The position numbers and the translations under genes are program-made. The notes under the pieces are model-generated. The model was not told where the DNA came from and ran no database searches. It was given only the letters and a program-made list of their open reading frames with translations. 64,000 bases of DNA from Coix lacryma-jobi var. lacryma-jobi (lineage: Eukaryota; Streptophyta; Magnoliopsida; Poales; Poaceae): positions 6,480,127-6,544,126 of the forward strand of contig CM019822.1 in the NCBI GenBank assembly GCA_009763385.1, in the 5' to 3' direction. Shown one piece after another: positions 63,065-64,000 of the stretch; within the stretch, counting starts at the first letter, position 1, and each line of letters begins with the position of its first letter.

Positions 63065-64000
63065 TGTTAGAATTTATATGGGCTTGGCCCAATAATAAAT
63101 TCTGAAATTCATAATAAATCTCAAAGGCCCATTCATATGTGAGCAAAGAGGGGAAGTGGAACTCTTTAGTCCCACCTTGCTAGTGGAAGGGGAGGAGAAC
63201 TTGCTTAAATATAGAAGTTCTCTCCACTTCCTCAAGTCTAGTGTGAGAAGGAGAAAGAGAAGTCCACACGCGCGCGCGCGCTCGCTCGCCGCGCTGCGCC
63301 GGGCCGGGCCGGGCCGGGCGGGGCGGGGCGAGGCGAGGCGACTTGCGCGGGTGCGCGGCACCTGCGTGAATGGTCCACCGAAATCCGGCTCCTCGCCTTA
63401 CGGGAGCGCGGTCTCCTTTTGCAGTTTTAGTTTTTGGTTTCTTGGCCTTCAAGTTGCAGAGTCCTAAACGGTTACGACTCAAGAGTCCTAAACCGATTTA
63501 GATCGTGATCGCGACACGAGGTCGGTTCAACAGGGCTATATAAGCAACCTATCGGCCACGCCAAAACGTATCTCAACACCTCTCGAGTTAGGGTTTGTCT
63601 CATATCGCTTTTGCGCTGCCGTCTAGTCGTCTCCAGTCCGTTCGCTTGCGTGCACCAGCGACCGGGCGAGCAGGTCTCCGGAACCCTCGTCTTTGCGATC
63701 CTGCACCGGGAGAAGGCGAATAAGGTTTTTGGGAAGCGCTCGTCGCGCGACTGCTCTCGTCTACAACAACGGGTCGTCTACCGTCCAAGTCAGGCGGCGC
63801 TACGTCCAGGCGTATTCGTCGTCAACTGCTCTGAGCTATTCCTCCAGCACTCATCGACGATCAGCCAGCACCGACTCCGCCACCGTCTTCTCCAGCTATC
63901 GAAAGGTACGCCGTTCGTGATCTAATGTCTATGTTTATATTAGATCTTATGTCTTTGATCTTGCCTTTTAATCTATCTGGTGTACGAGCTATGCTTACAC
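63065..64000 (+). repeat. 3' LTR of the Tork-like copia (truncated by the window edge)
   Basis: Matches 57493-58433, including the TATA box and GC tract (one GGCGG unit fewer). Its end lies outside the window. Confidence 0.85.

Larger units (their letters stand above)
57493..64000 (+). mobile_element. Ty1/copia element (Tork-like), right LTR running off the window
   Basis: The left LTR starts at 57493 (TGTTAGAATT) and the right LTR at 63065 with the same start. The shared sequence continues to the window edge, so the LTR is at least 936-941 bp. The left LTR end lies somewhere in 58434-58602 and I cannot fix it; no initiator-Met-type primer site is evident. The purine tract GGTGGGGGAT precedes 63065. 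The candidate target duplication CTATG (57488-57492) needs the far end for proof. The LTR pair shows about 11 substitutions and one 5-bp GGCGG indel over about 930 bp. The element sits in the F-box copy in the same orientation. Confidence 0.88.

Overview
This is a plant nuclear window, almost certainly from a grass. It has short GC-rich first exons, many grass-type MITEs (Stowaway CTCCCTC ends, Tourist-like TAA-flanked elements, hAT-like elements), LTR retrotransposons nested inside introns, and DUF295-type F-box genes. Nothing in it looks bacterial, viral or organellar.

Layout. 1-1365 (+) is the 3' end of a clustered-mitochondria (TSS/REC-like) gene. 2225-3060 (+) is a complete four-exon SKA2-like kinetochore gene. 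4738-30331 (-) is one 21-exon gene for a plant Nudix hydrolase fused to dipeptidyl peptidase III (NUDT3-like). Its coding sequence is only about 2.3 kb, but the gene is stretched to about 25.6 kb. A complete Ty3/gypsy chromovirus (9235-14306, antisense to the gene) sits in intron 11. A nest sits in intron 6: an older gypsy (17254-28129) with an intact copia (17737-23096) inserted near the end of its pol. The NUDT3-like promoter side carries a Tourist-like MITE, a long imperfect inverted repeat and a Ds-like element.

32445-33916 (+) is an F-box/DUF295 gene. Its 5' half recurs at about 56497-57492, where the copy is cut by a copia element that runs off the window. 34.2-42.3 kb holds two further TIR elements, small direct repeats and no gene I can recognise. 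42312-51679 is a decayed Tat-type gypsy element. It has an internal gag-RT deletion and an antisense, intron-containing reading frame between pol and the 3' LTR. 52781-54941 is a 2.2-kb non-coding repeat holding an array of short CATCGGACGC/GCGTCCGATG palindromes; this is the structure here I can least explain.

Relative ages from LTR pairs compared by eye: the intron-11 gypsy and the inner copia have identical LTR pairs (very recent). The outer gypsy pair differs by an 11-bp indel and a few bases. The 57.5-kb copia pair differs by about 1% over the visible part, and the Tat-type pair by about 4-5% (oldest). The host genes are unrelated housekeeping functions (mitochondrial/chloroplast coverage, kinetochore, nucleotide/peptide hydrolysis, F-box); I see no pathway linking them.
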